A stretch of 64,000 nt of DNA from Azadirachta indica (taxonomy: Eukaryota > Streptophyta > Magnoliopsida > Sapindales > Meliaceae). Below are positions 12,086 through 23,828 of this stretch, one piece after another. The notes below the pieces were generated by a model. That model was given only the letters and a program-made list of their open reading frames with translations. It did no database searches and was not told the DNA's origin. Location of the stretch: positions 11,630,457 to 11,694,456 of the forward strand of contig CM040442.1 in assembly GCA_022749755.1 (NCBI GenBank), given 5' to 3'. The translations under genes were made by a program, and so were the position numbers. Within the stretch, counting starts at the first letter, position 1; each line of letters opens with the position of its first letter.

Positions 12086-12517
12086 TGTTGAAACGAGATT
12101 TCATTGCTTGATACTAATTAGTAAATTTTTAGTTTCGTAAAAATAAAGAATGGCTCCCTCTCTTTCTGTCTTTCTTTCCTTTATATACTTATTGATTCTT
12201 TAGGTCATCTGAAATATTAGTTTTTAATAGGATTCTTATTAAAGATAACTTAATAACTTGTATTTGTCTTTAATTCTAATTGACTAGTTTTTCAATTGAA
12301 CTAAAATTATTTGTTGGGTTTTGACTTTGGGAAAGAGAATATTAGCCCATTTTGAAGTGTAGATACTTCATTTCTTCACTATTGGTCTTGTTTTAGAATA
12401 TGGATGTAGTTTTTATAATGCAGGCCTCAAGATGTTGGTTCCATTGGACCTCGGATAATGAGTTTAACCTAAGGCTAGAATCAAGTCTGGTGTAAAGTTA
12501 GGAATTATGGTGCAACA
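12086..12517 (-). repeat. 5' LTR of retrotransposon copy 1
   Basis: 432 bp, beginning TGTTGAAACG and ending GGTGCAACA on the plus strand, so the terminal TGTTG/CAACA inverted repeat is perfect. It is a direct repeat of 6154-6581. ATATA follows at 12518-12522. Confidence 0.8.
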
Positions 12518-15039
12518 ATATATATATATATATATATAAAGAGAGAGTGTGGGAAAGCATTTTTGTTTGAAGTTAAGTTCCAAAAACTGTTGATCTGAAT
12601 TGGAGAATGAATTAATTTTTAATATGGAGAGGATTTGTCATCATATGAACTAAAATTTCAACACTAACAATTTGTCATTTGTATTCTTGTTTACTATATT
12701 TCCAAATTAATGAATCAAAAAAATTGTTTAGATGGTCCTCTATTGATTATTGTTGTCTTTCAAATACGTAATAGTTAGAATCATGTATATTTCATCGAGA
12801 ATAGTTTGAGGAAAAATATAATCACTTTCCACAAAGAAAATAAAAAGATGTCTTATTGAAAAATTAATAAAATTGACATTGATATTTTATTCATTTGCTT
12901 AATTTGTTAGTCAGTCAACTTTTATTTTCCACAAAGAAAAGATCACCACAAGTCATTGCACATAGAATTCTAAAATGCCTAATTAATAATCTGAAGAAAA
13001 TTTAATAACCATATATGATAAATTGTGACACTCAATTTATATTAGAAAATTTTGTTTTTCATTGAGAAAAATTTGCCATTCGGTCCATACTAGAAAATTG
13101 AAACAACCACTAAATTTTTCTATTTTTTTTTTTTTGAAGTTTAATTTTGCTATGATGTTGATGATGAAAAGAATAGTAATAAATTGTGCTATAATATAAC
13201 AATTAGATTTATTATTTTGTAACTTTATTTTTCTATAAATTTTTTAATATTTTTTTAAATAATCCTTAAAGTCTTGGTTATTGAATGATCTTAATGTTTA
13301 CACAATTTAATATTTTTCATTGTTTTCATCATTTAATCAACTTAGGTTTATTATATCAAAATTTTATTAAATATGTTATTTTATCGTTAACACATTCTAT
13401 TTAATCAATAAAAATTTTTTTAAAAAAACTTGTGTTTCTTATTATTCTTATATTTACTTTATCAATAAAAATAAACTTGTTTTGCTTGGTAAATATTATT
13501 ATTATTACTCATATTCTTATTCTTGAAAATGAAACTTTAAAAAATTATATGAGATTGATTATTTCAGTCTCTTACTATTAATTTCAAAAGAAATTTGTAT
13601 TATTCTTATTATTTCAATAATATATATAATGTGATACCTACAACTAAAAGACTGTAAAGACTTGGACTCGGCAGGATCAGGACCACAATAGCTATCATAA
13701 TTGCCAATGCCTTAAATTCCAAGCAATAAATTGTATGAAATTTATTGATGTTATAATTTCGCAAAAACAAATCCATGCACGTCAGGATCCAAGTTTCTAG
13801 ATATCATTCTACTAATTTCTCTTAATTATATATTTAGTGGTTAATTGTAATTAGTCAGCCATTAGTGGAAGTTTAGCAGAAATTATAATTACCAAAATAA
13901 ATGCAATGAAATTAAAATAGATTAATAGAAATTATATTCAGATTTTAGAAAAAAAAAACATAAACACTTTCCAACTCTTAATTTTCTTCTCCTATATATT
14001 TTGCTGTATGGAAGAGTTCTAGATCAGGCCATGAAATGAGAAATTCTGGATGAAACAAGCTGAAACAATTGGCAGTAGTAAAAGTCTATTCCAAGAGAAT
14101 GATGACTGTATATTGATCGATAAATCGGGCACAACAAACAAGGAGAATGATGCCAGGAGAGAACTTAAGCTTATTAATTGTCTATATACTTGCGTGCTTA
14201 CTTCTCATTAATTGTTCTTTGATGTTCATTAAAAACTTAAGCTTATTAATTTCCACATATAATATATAGTCAATAGCTATCCTGAAAATTTAAAGATTTT
14301 GTCGTAAATAAGATAAACAGAGGAATAACTTCAGGTCAAATAAATATTAATCCTTCATAGTGAAATCAATGACTCCATGTTAACACATCTTCTATATTGT
14401 ATATAGTTGCCTTAAATAGATGTACTATTACAAAAATTAGACCATGGGAATAACTTGGCGGAAGTGATCAATACTCTAAAACCATATCGAAGGAAGGTAA
14501 AATTTACTTGGACCATCAAATGAAGCATTCCTTTGTTGCTCTTTCTTACATTGATTATTTGCAAAAATCTAAAACAATGACAATATTTTCATAGCATAAA
14601 CACATCCAACACATCAGTCAATGCATCATTTTATGGGTTCTTCTTCAATCCTTAGTCAAGAGATACGACAACAAACGAGGCCTTTTGCAGGCAAAACATG
14701 TATTACTTTATGGGTTAAGGAATAACTGCAAACAATATGAGCACCAACATCATATCCTTGATTAAAATTTTTTTATATATTTAAATTCTCTTTTATATTA
14801 AATAACATAAATTGATATCACACATCTTCTTGATTAATATGATATCGACTAGATCAGCTCAAACATAAAATCTTATTAAATGAAAAACTATAACGATTAA
14901 ATTATAAATAGAGAGCTGCATATACTCTTATAATTGCCAAGAAGAGAATTCCCACCATTTATGTCTTTAATTTATATTAATTATAAATTTAATTATTTTT
15001 GTAACAAAATATATAATTAATATAATTTTGTATATATCT
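12518..15039. repeat. Internal module 'a', right part, and following gene-free DNA
   Basis: From about 12590 the sequence ('ctgaattggagaatgaatta' onwards) matches modules b (from 15550) and c (from 52595), showing that the retrotransposon split an older repeat. Module similarity to c runs to about 13950. The remainder is AT-rich and collinear with 47226-49740. No conserved coding frame is seen. Confidence 0.65.
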
Positions 15040-16755
15040 ATAAAAAGAGAAAAGAATTTACAAGTATAAGATTTGGTTTATTAGACTGATTAGCCTTAGT
15101 GGTTTTAAAAATAATCACTAAAGTTCCTATTTATTACAAATATTATTTAATAAAAAATTTTAATTTTCATGTTTTAGTTTTCCTAGTACATTGTTGATAA
15201 TAAAAATTAAAATGTAAAAATTAAAAATGTATGTCATAATGTATTTTAATAAATATTAGGGAGAAAATTGAGAATAATAGAATATAAATGGTAATTTGAA
15301 CTTATGAATCTAATAATGATCCAAAGTTCAATTTGAGGCATGACAAAGATGGTGAATATATATGGTTCCTTACCCGCGGGACCACTACAAGTCTCTGTAG
15401 TCTTTAATACAAGTTTCTTTTTCTCTATCTCTATTCAGCAAATTTTTATGCCACAACCATACATACATAGATTTTTGGTAGAAGGAATCATATTTATCGA
15501 ATAAGAACATTCAAAGACCCATTTACCCAAGTGACCACGTCCATTTTTAATTTGAATTGGAGAATGAATTAATTTTTGAGATTGATAGGATTTGTCATCA
15601 TACGAACTAAAATTTTAACATCAACAAGTTGTAATTTGCATTCTTTTTGTTATTTTTCCAAAGGCATGAAGTAGAAAAACTATTTAGATGGTTCTACATT
15701 CATTTAATTATTGTTGTCCTTTAAATACGTAAATAACTCAAGTCATATGTATTATAAGAATAAATAAAAAAGGATTGGTCCAATATGTTTCATTTTAGTG
15801 ATGTTTATCTTCCACATAAAATGATTTGAGAAAAAAAAATCATTTTCTACAGAGAAAATAAAAAATTTCTTGTTGAGAAAATTAATAAAGTTGACAAAGA
15901 TGTTTTATTTATTTGCTTAATTTTTATCGATCAGTCAACTTTTATTTTCCACAACAAATGAATCACTTTTTTTAAAAGTAATTGCGCTTAGAATTTTAAA
16001 GTACTTAATTAATAATCTAAAGAAAATATTTACATAATTTAATGTTTTACGTGATTCTTTTATTATTTAGTTGACTTAGGTTCATTATATTAGAATTCTA
16101 TAAAAGATGTTATTTTAAAATTAGATGTATATGTTTCATGTTTTATTGTTAACACATTCTTTTTAATCAATAAAAGTTATTTTTTAAAAAATTTGTGTTT
16201 TTTTACTCTTGTTTTTATTTAATCAATGAAAATAAACTTGTGTGAAAAATTGAAGTTTGTAAAATCTCATTTGATTTCGTGATTATTATAGTTATTATTC
16301 CATAATTATTATAAATTTAAATTCATAATTAGATTATATTGGTTATTGTAAAATAAAAAATGAAAAAACTATAATTATGTTGATACTTTTAATAATAGAG
16401 GAGTAAAATAGATAAATTAAGATGTAAATAGCAATTCAAAGGGAAATCTTGATTTTCTCTAAAACTCATGAGGGTATCTTACCTTTTTTAAAAAACTCAA
16501 GGGGGTATATCAGTTTTCCTCAAAATTCAATAGAGTAAAGTATAATATCTTTACAAAAAATAAAGTTAGAATGAACATATCTAATATAGTACATATGGAT
16601 CAAATATATTTCATCCATTGAACATTTTTTTTCTTGAAACTTAGCCAAAATGGAATAATAGGAATTGTACAAAGTATAAGGCAAATAATGAATTATTATT
16701 TGGTATTAAATTAATATCATATAAGAAATAAACATCATTATTACAAAACAATTAT
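15040..16755. repeat. Internal module 'b', unit 1
   Basis: An uninterrupted relative of module a: 15040-15540 matches 5540-6150, and 15545-16300 matches 12590-13500. It lacks the LTR retrotransposon at the corresponding place (about 15535-15555). From about 16550 it resembles the unit tail (25090-25300). It is very close to 49740-51440 in unit 2, visibly closer than the flanking regions are. No gene. Confidence 0.7.
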
Positions 16756-17058
16756 TGATAATAATTCATATAAAATTAGGAGATAGAGTTTTTAACCTTT
16801 TTAATTTGATAAAATTATTGATAATACATATTTATTTAAATTCACAATTTTTTCTAATTTTTATTCTAAATATTTATATTTCTAACCTGTTTCTCTAATT
16901 TATATATATTTTGGTGCTTCTACTTTGAAGTATTGTCACTTTACTCCTTAATAAATTAATAATATTTAACATATTACCCAACTAACTTTATCTTGTAACC
17001 ATTTTAGCCCCTACCTTTTTGACCCCAACCCCCCCAATTATTCTGCTCTAGGTCCGCC
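16756..17058. other. Deletion junction and TE-like end upstream of RLP relic
   Basis: At about 16755-16765 unit 1 jumps from sequence matching 51445 to sequence matching 54525, so about 3.1 kb present in unit 2 is missing. The following stretch ends in a C-rich segment (about 17020-17060, 'aggtccgcccctact'). It resembles the TGGCGGAGC-type ends of plant transposon remnants read in reverse, abutting the RLP relic. Confidence 0.45.
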
Positions 17059-17211
17059 CCTACTCAAGGACAACAAATTAATACATTCTCAAATGATTCC
17101 TATACTAGGAACTTGGGGTTGTGGGGACTTCCATTGTTAGAGAAATTTAGCAACGATGATGTACCAATGTTAGGGCCAACAATAATTCATGAAGATGATG
17201 ACATGTACTAA
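17059..17211 (+). pseudogene. RLP C-terminal relic, unit 1 (truncated)
   Basis: Fifty codons in one frame match the region after the last LRR of the neighbouring RLP. They include INTFSNDSYTRNLGLWGLPL (compare FNTFLYNSFIGNLGLCGFPL in the downstream gene) followed by an EKFSNDDVPM segment and an acidic HEDDD. The conserved Cys of GLCG and of KCSND are replaced (GLWG, KFSND). The frame ends at TAC-TAA where a deletion of about 345 bp has removed the transmembrane part still present in unit 2 (to 55183). Nothing of the LRR domain remains upstream. This is a remnant of a third, lost RLP lineage. Confidence 0.85.
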
Positions 17212-18480
17212 TTAAGGCCTGTACTACTTGCATTATTAGAAGTATTCTTTCCCTAGACACTTTTGTAATCACCAAATGAAACTCTGCACAAGCTTACATT
17301 ACAGATCCTCAAATTCATAATGTAGTCTTGTTAAATTTGCAGAATAATAGTAAGCTAGAGACTGGTTAGTTTCTTGTATTATTTTTCTCGATCTTGACAT
17401 TATAATTTTCTACATCTGATAAGATATGAATCATTAAATTCATAGTGTATAATTATCATATCAAATTCAAAATGACTATTGGATAATGTTTTTTCTATCA
17501 TTCACATATGTCAAACATGTATGTATTTCCTTTTTGGACCAGTTTGTTCACAAAATTTCATAAATAAATAAATGACAAAAGAAAAAAGAGAAGAAAGAAA
17601 GTTGATTTTTGGAAGATTGGAAGTGGAAAATTTAATATTCAAAATCTACCTTATACCTACAAAAAAGAAAAAGGAAAAATTAAATCAAGCATAATAATTA
17701 AATTCTTAATGGTGTGAATAAAAGAATTAGAATTTTCTTTCAAACTTCATGAAAAGACTTGGTTAAAGGGCACATTATTGACCCCATAGTGGCTCTTCAA
17801 AAATGAAAAATAGGAAGTTTCCGTCCTATTTAAAGGCTCAACAATCTTTGAAACTTATATGGGAACGTTTTTAAAACTTACAAAAATAATATTTTGAAAA
17901 ACAGAAAATGTGTTTGATAATTGTGCTTAAAATAATTTTTGAATTAAAAACAATTGAAAAACGTTTCATATTATTTGTAAAAACAAATGAAGTTGTTATT
18001 TTCCAGAAAACAAAAACTTGCAATTAATTTTGACAATATATATGTTTAAGAAAATCGAAAAAATTAAAAAAAAAATTTGTCATTTTTCAATTGAAATATC
18101 TTATTTATTTTTTTAAAATTTACAAAATACAATATACTTTATATTTTAAAATAAGAGACATTTTTGATAATATAGTCAAACAATCAATTAACTTTCATTT
18201 CCTCTTTTAATCCCTTACCACGAGGATTATATTCTTATTTATATGCTCGTATTATAGATTTAAGGTTCTTTGCATGTGGTAGTAAGGAAGAGACATTTTG
18301 AAGTTCACATCCAAACAAATATAGAGGTGGTTTTAGCCAATTAGTCAAAAGTTATATTATAATTTCTTCCCTTTGCTTTGAGGATTAAATTGCTATGGAG
18401 CACTTTTCTCATTGCATAGCAAAGACTTTTTACTTTAAGATATCACATCATTACTGAAACTCAATTAATTCTCTTCCATT
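17212..18480. other. Upstream region of RLP copy 1
   Basis: AT-rich DNA collinear with 55500-56790 in unit 2, including long A/T runs at about 18060-18130. It presumably contains the RLP promoter. A W-box core TTGACC lies at 17778-17783; in unit 2 the same site reads TTTACC. No gene is seen. Confidence 0.5.
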
Positions 18481-18490
18481 TATTATATAA
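18481..18490 (+). promoter_or_regulatory. Putative TATA box of RLP copy 1
   Basis: TATTATATAA lies about 50 bp upstream of the ATG at 18540 and is identical at 56791-56800 in unit 2. The spacing would give a very short 5' leader (about 20-30 nt). Plausible but unproven. Confidence 0.35.
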
Positions 18491-18539
18491 TCATCAATAT
18501 GCTTTAGCTAGCTTGTGATTAATCTCATCAGTTTCAAAT

Positions 18540-21500
18540 ATGTCTGGCTTAACTTGGCCTTATTATCAACTTCTCTTCCTCCATTTACTTATATCTTTTA
18601 TTCTCAAAGCAATGGTGCGAGGGCAAAACTTTGCTCTCACCACCAGAGTTCTGTGTTGCTGCACTTTAAGCAACTTTTTTCCTTCTCTAACACTTCTTCT
18701 CTTTATTGTAATGGAATTCAACAATCATATCCGAAGATGATGAATTGGAAAGAGGATGATGATTGTTGCTCATGGGATGGAGTAACATGTGATTTGGTGA
18801 CGGGTTATGTGATTAGCCTCGACCTCTGTTGTAGCTGGCTTTACGGAAACATTCCTTCCAACACCACTCTTTTCTTCCTTCCTCACCTGCGAAGCCTCAA
18901 CTTGGCTTTTAATGATTTCAATTACTCTAACATTTTTTCTAGTTTCGGCAAATTTCCTCATTTGAATGGTTTAAACCTCTCTTCCTCCAACTTCTATAGT
19001 CAACTTCCATCTGAAATTTCTCACTTGTCTAAATTGGTTTTTCTTGACCTTTCTTGGAATTATAAACTAAGACTCAATACACCAGTCTGGTATGGGCTCG
19101 CTAAAAATCTGACAAAGTTAAAGGAACTTAGACTAGATTGGGTAGACATGTCTACAATAGTACCTTCCTCCTTGATGAATCTAACTTCTTCTTTGACATC
19201 TTTGAGTCTCTATTCTTGTGGATTGCAAGGAAACTTTCTAGAAAACATCTTCCACCTTGCAAACCTATGGGAGTTGATAGGTTGGGGCAACAATTTTACC
19301 ACGGGTGGTTTTCTTATGGTTAACAGGAGCAGCCCCTTGAGAGTTTTAGATCTCTCTGAATGCAATTTCACTGGATCAATCCCAGCATCACTCAGTAACC
19401 TTACTCAACTTACACATTTGGAACTCTTTGATAACAGTTTCAACGGATCAATCCCAGCATCATTCGGTAGCCTTGCTCAACTTACATATTTGGATCTCTC
19501 TGGTAACAGTTTCAACGGAACAATCCCAGCATCACTCGGTAGCCTTGCTCAACTTACACATTTGGATCTCTCTGGTAACAGTTTCAATGGATCAATCCCA
19601 GCATCACTCAGTAACCTTACTCAACTTACACACTTGGATCTCTTTGATAACAATTTTAACGGATCAATCTCAGCATCACTCGGTAACCTTGCTCAACCTA
19701 CACATTTAAGACTTGACCAAAATAATTTTGTTGGTGAAATTCCTGATACTTTTGCCAACCTAAAGCAACTTTCTTTTTTATCTGTTCGGGCGAATCAGCT
19801 AACTGGTCTGATCCCCTCTTGTTTAACTGAACTTAAAATTTTAGTTACTCTCGATTTAAGCAGCAACTTTTTCAATGGGATTATTCCATCTTGGCTATTT
19901 ACTCTACCAACATTAGAGGAAATAATTCTCAATGAAAACCAACTGATCGGTTCAATTCCAAGTTCAATCTTTGAACTTAGGAATTTAACTTATCTTGATC
20001 TTTCTTCAAACAATTTGAATGGCGTCATGCAATTTCACATGTTTGGAAAATTTAAAAAACTTTTCTTGCTTAATCTTTCTTATAACAATTTGTCATTAAG
20101 CACCTCAACCACAGTCAACTATTCCTTTCCCCAACTTACCATGTTGGGATTATCAGCTTGTAACATACGTGAGTTCCCAATTATCTTACGAGTTCAACGT
20201 CGATTACAACTTTTGGTTCTTTCTAAAAACAAAATTCAAGGTAGGTTTCCCAACTGGATGTGGGAAATAGGAAAAGATACTTTCCTTTATCTAAATCTTT
20301 CCTACAACTTTCTTACAAGCATGGGACATCTTTCCTGGAAAAATCTTCTTTATCTTGACCTCCGGTCCAATTTGCTTCAAGAAAGCCTTATGAATCTGCC
20401 ACCTCTTTTGCAATTCTTTAGTGTTTCAAACAATAAATTGAGTGGAGAGATTCCTTCGTCATTTTGTAATTTGAGCAGTATTAAATATCTTAACTTGTCA
20501 AACAATGACTTGAGTGGAATGATTCCAAATATTATAGGAAACTCTACACTTGAGGTCGTGAATCTTCAAAGGAACAACTTTCATGGTAGCATCCCTCAAA
20601 CCTTTGCAACTGGCAGTAGCTTGACTACGATTAACCTTAATGGCAATCACTTGGAGGGACCGTTGCCATCATCTTTGGTTAATTGTAGAGGATTGGAAGT
20701 TCTAGATCTTGGGAATAACAAGATTATTGATACCTTTCCTAACTGGTTGGAAGACTTTCCTGAGTTAAAAGTGCTTATCTTGAGATCTAATAAATTCCAT
20801 GGTCCTATTGGCAATTCCAATGCAACATTTTCGTTCCCTAAGCTGCGAATAATTGATCTCTCTAACAATGAATTCTCTGGTGGCTTACGAGCAACATATT
20901 TTCAAAGTTTTCGAGCTCTGATGCACGGGGATTATAATGCTGTGAAAGTGGAATACATGAAGCCAGCTAATTTTAGCGGTGAATATTATTCTGTGTTTTT
21001 GACTGTGAAAGGAAACTACATGCAGATGGAGAGAATTCTAACAATTTTCACTAGCATTGATTTCTCCAACAACCATTTTGAAGGACAAATTCCAGAAGTG
21101 GTAGGAAATCTTAATTCACTTAAAAGTCTCAACTTTTCTCACAATAATCTTACAGGAAGTATTCCGTCATCATTTGGAAATTTGGCAGCTCTAGAATCAT
21201 TAGACCTCTCTTCAAACAAGCTTGTTAGGGAAATTCCTAGGCAGTTGACAAATTTAACGTTTCTTTCGGGTTTAAACCTTTCTTACAACCAGCTTGAGGG
21301 ACCTATAACTCAAGGACCTCAATTTAATACATTCCTATACAATTCCTTTATTGGGAACTTGGGGTTGTGCGGATTTCCATTGTTGGAGAAATGTAGCAAT
21401 GATGAGGCACCTGTGTTAGTAGCAACAGTATTCCACGAGAAAGACGACACTTCGAACTGGTTTGATTGGAAATTTGCTATGATAGGATATGGAGCTGGAT

Positions 21501-21634
21501 TGGTGATTGGGTTGTCTATAGGCTATATGGTACTCGCGACAGAAAGACCACAATGGTTTGTTAGGATGGTTGAAAGGAAGCAATCCAGGAGAATGAGAAG
21601 GCTGAATAGAAGAGTCAGAGGAAGAAGAACTTGA
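18540..21634 (+). CDS. Cf-9-type LRR receptor-like protein, copy 1 (frameshift in signal peptide)
   Basis: A cell-surface LRR receptor without kinase domain; family members detect pathogen or developmental ligands and signal through SOBIR1/BAK1-type kinases. In order it encodes an LRRNT cap (AKLCSHHQ, then DDDCCSWDGVTCD), about 28-30 extracellular 24-residue LRRs (five near-identical at 19373-19732), an island with YYSVFLTVKG before the last four LRRs, GLCGFPLLEKC, and an acidic juxtamembrane stretch. A transmembrane helix with GxxxG repeats (GAGLVIGLSIG) and a short Arg-rich tail ending at 21634 follow. The natural ATG (18540, MSGLTWPYYQ, signal peptide) is out of frame with this body. Copy 2 shows why: an extra AT at about 18591-18594 here. 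The only in-frame upstream start-like codon is GTG at 18515; the first in-frame ATGs lie near codon 74 of that frame, beyond the signal peptide. Probably non-functional or mis-targeted unless rescued. Intronless. Confidence 0.9.
18591..18594 (+). other. 2-bp frameshift insertion in RLP copy 1 signal peptide
   Basis: Copy 1 reads 'acttatatctttta' where copy 2 (56899-56912) reads 'acttatctttta'. The extra AT shifts MSGLTWPYYQLLFLHLLI out of the reading frame of the mature receptor. Confidence 0.85.
19373..19732 (+). repeat. Five 72-bp LRR-coding tandem repeats in RLP copy 1
   Basis: Near-identical 72-bp units start at 19373, 19445, 19517, 19589 and 19661. Each encodes one 24-residue LRR of the type GSIPASLGNLAQLTHLDLSGNSFN (one residue block per repeat). 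DNA similarity between units is far higher than among the other LRRs of the gene, which indicates recent amplification or homogenisation. The array also opens an alternative frame (19428-19709) that is only a shadow. Confidence 0.9.
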
Positions 21635-23828
21635 TAAGCGCAAGTAATGCTCTGCATGCATTATGTAAGTATTTCAATATTTTATATAAATCTGTTTTAA
21701 TTTCTACTATCTTTTCTTGACATCAAAATCATTACTTCGTCTTTTCGAATTGTAAGAATTAATGTATGCAAATTGATAGTTGTAGGTAGAAATTAATAGT
21801 GTTATGCTGGAGGAAGTATAAATGATAAAAATTCAATAAATATGAAAAGGTAATCTATCATAGACTATTCATTTCATATTGCAAATAATGATAAACTTAT
21901 TTATTAATAGGTAAAAAATTAAATTAGGGATTTGATAATAGCTCTAATATTATTACTGCAACTATTCTAATTTGGCAAAACATGTTGCATCCTTTTCGTT
22001 TCGTAGTTTTTAAATAGATTTCATTTTTCATTTATAAAATGATTATTTTTTTTTAATCAATTGTTTCAGGTAACTCAAAATCAATTATAAGTTGATGTAA
22101 TCCTTGATGATGTGGCAGTATTGTATACCCTACCAAATTAGCTTGAAAAGTCAGTCAGTTATTTAGTTACAAGAGTTAGTTTCTAGAATGGTTGGTTTCT
22201 AAGCAAAAAGATTGGGGATTATCTCTTTTGATCGATTTGATGAGCTTATTGAAAATTTAGATTCAATTTTATCTTCTTCTGTATAATTAGACTTTCTGTA
22301 AATCAGCTTGTTGGTGAATCAATAAAGGGTTTATTTCCTTCTTGACTATTAGATTCGGCCTATAATATTTTTTTTCCCACTATTAGAAAAAAATATACAA
22401 AATTCCCTACTGTCCATGTTTTTCATTAATTTTTATAAAATTTCAACTTTAATCTTACTGTGTTGACCTGAATATTGGATTCATTTCTAACAAAACCGAA
22501 CTGGAAAAAAAATTTGAAAAGTATGATAATGTGGTGGCGAGAACCCTTGCCCTCCTACATAAATGTAAGAGCAAGGGTTCAAAACACAAAGGCAAACATT
22601 TTAAAAAGATTATATCTACATATTATGTTATACATCATATCTTAATATTGTAACATTAATTTAACTATAATGAATATATTATTTTGTAACATTAATAATT
22701 ATTTTCTTCTATAAATTTAAACAAAAATTTTTATTCTATTAAAATTAAGTTGATAATTTTTAGTAAAGAAATTGAAGAAAAAAATAAATTAATAATTAAT
22801 TTATAAAATTAAAAATTATATATGAATTTGTAAACTCAAATCAATTTATAAGTATTATTAAAATTAATATTGATTTACAAAAATCATATAGAAAAAATTT
22901 ATTTTGTAATATTAAACTAATAATAATTTTGTATGAGATTAAACTAATAATTTTTAGTAAAAGAATTAAACTAATAATTTTAAATAATCAAATATAAATT
23001 TGAATTTAGTTTTTAATAATTTTTTAGTATCTCATAAATTAATAGTTAAAAATTTTATACAAAAAAATTATTAATTTAATGTGTATGACAATATTATTTT
23101 CAAACGAAATATATTACTAATTGTTAAGTTGGACTTCAATCTTATTTGAAGAATGGCTCAAACTTTTAAGTCCACGTGATTAATGAGATTTTTTTTAGGT
23201 TTGTTTTATGGCTATATGAGTTGTATGTGTGTAAATAAGAAGTGCATAGTCGTCAGAAGGAAAAGAAAGCACTTTTTTTAGAAAATTCAATCCTATGCAA
23301 TTTTCATTAAATTGATAATCGGGTGGCGATTTCAACATTGTTTTGGTTCAAATTTTCTATGGAGGTTTTGCACACAGTTCTTGATTCTGAATGGTGTAAT
23401 TGACCATCAGAACTCTCTAACACATTCAGAATTGACGTTTACAACAGCTTTGTTTTCAAAATTTTTTACAATCTTAATTTGGCTCCTTTATTTTGATGTT
23501 GCATCTATTGGTATATTTGGTGAAGTATCTCTTTGGCTCTCATTTTGTGGTTGAGTTTTTATTTGTTTCTAAATCTGTAATATTGTTAGAAGACTCTTGT
23601 ACTTCTTATTTAATAATAGTGAAAATTCTTTTTGGGCCGCGATTTTTTACTCTCACTTACATTAAGGGGGAGGTTTTTCATATAAATTTTGCATTTTTTG
23701 TAGTTTTTTTGGTTTGATTATTCGTGCTATTTTTATTATTTTTGGTCTACTTGATTATTTCATCTTGATTTAAGTAAAGTGAAAAGAATTAAATTTGTAC
23801 TAATTTCTCTTGTTCTTACATTATTATG
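21635..23828. other. 3' flank of RLP copy 1
   Basis: Collinear with 59943-62110. A candidate polyadenylation signal AATAAA lies at 21835-21840 (60143-60148 in unit 2). About 22080-22350 resembles a decayed plant Copia-type LTR in style (tracts of 'gttagtt' wording, ending near 'aatcaataaagggtttattt'), which is uncertain. An imperfect stem (GAACCCTTGC with GCAAGGGTTC) lies at 22541-22577. The rest is AT-rich with no supported gene; the frames at 23312-23717 are not conserved as coding in unit 2. Confidence 0.5.

Larger units (their letters stand above)
6154..12517 (-). mobile_element. Degenerate Ty3/gypsy (Tat-like) LTR retrotransposon, copy 1
   Basis: A 6.4-kb element in minus orientation. 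Two direct repeats of about 430 bp begin TGTTG and end near CAACA. The right one is the 5' LTR, followed on the minus strand by a primer-binding-like stretch and a gag ATG at 12011. The left one is the 3' LTR, preceded by a polypurine tract. Only the N-terminal part of gag survives, and no protease, reverse transcriptase, RNase H or integrase is recognisable, so it is non-autonomous or heavily deleted. It carries 36-bp and 45-bp minisatellites and an antisense coiled-coil/acidic frame. Antisense frames and tandem repeats in the 3' region are known for the Tat lineage, which is why I favour that lineage. Copy 2 (38524-47225) retains more gag. Confidence 0.8.

Noticed and set aside
18515..18539. 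GTG at 18515 as start of RLP copy 1
   Set aside because: Plant nuclear genes start at ATG. The frame from GTG is an artefact of reading upstream of the 2-bp insertion, and copy 2 starts at the ATG homologous to 18540.
19428..19709. Open frame of repeated SQHHSV-type peptide
   Set aside because: A shadow of the 72-bp LRR repeats in another frame; the LRR frame explains the sequence.
22541..22577. Stem-loop as a terminator or small RNA
   Set aside because: Ten-base arms with mismatches in unit 2, and no evidence of transcription. Likely a transposon fragment.
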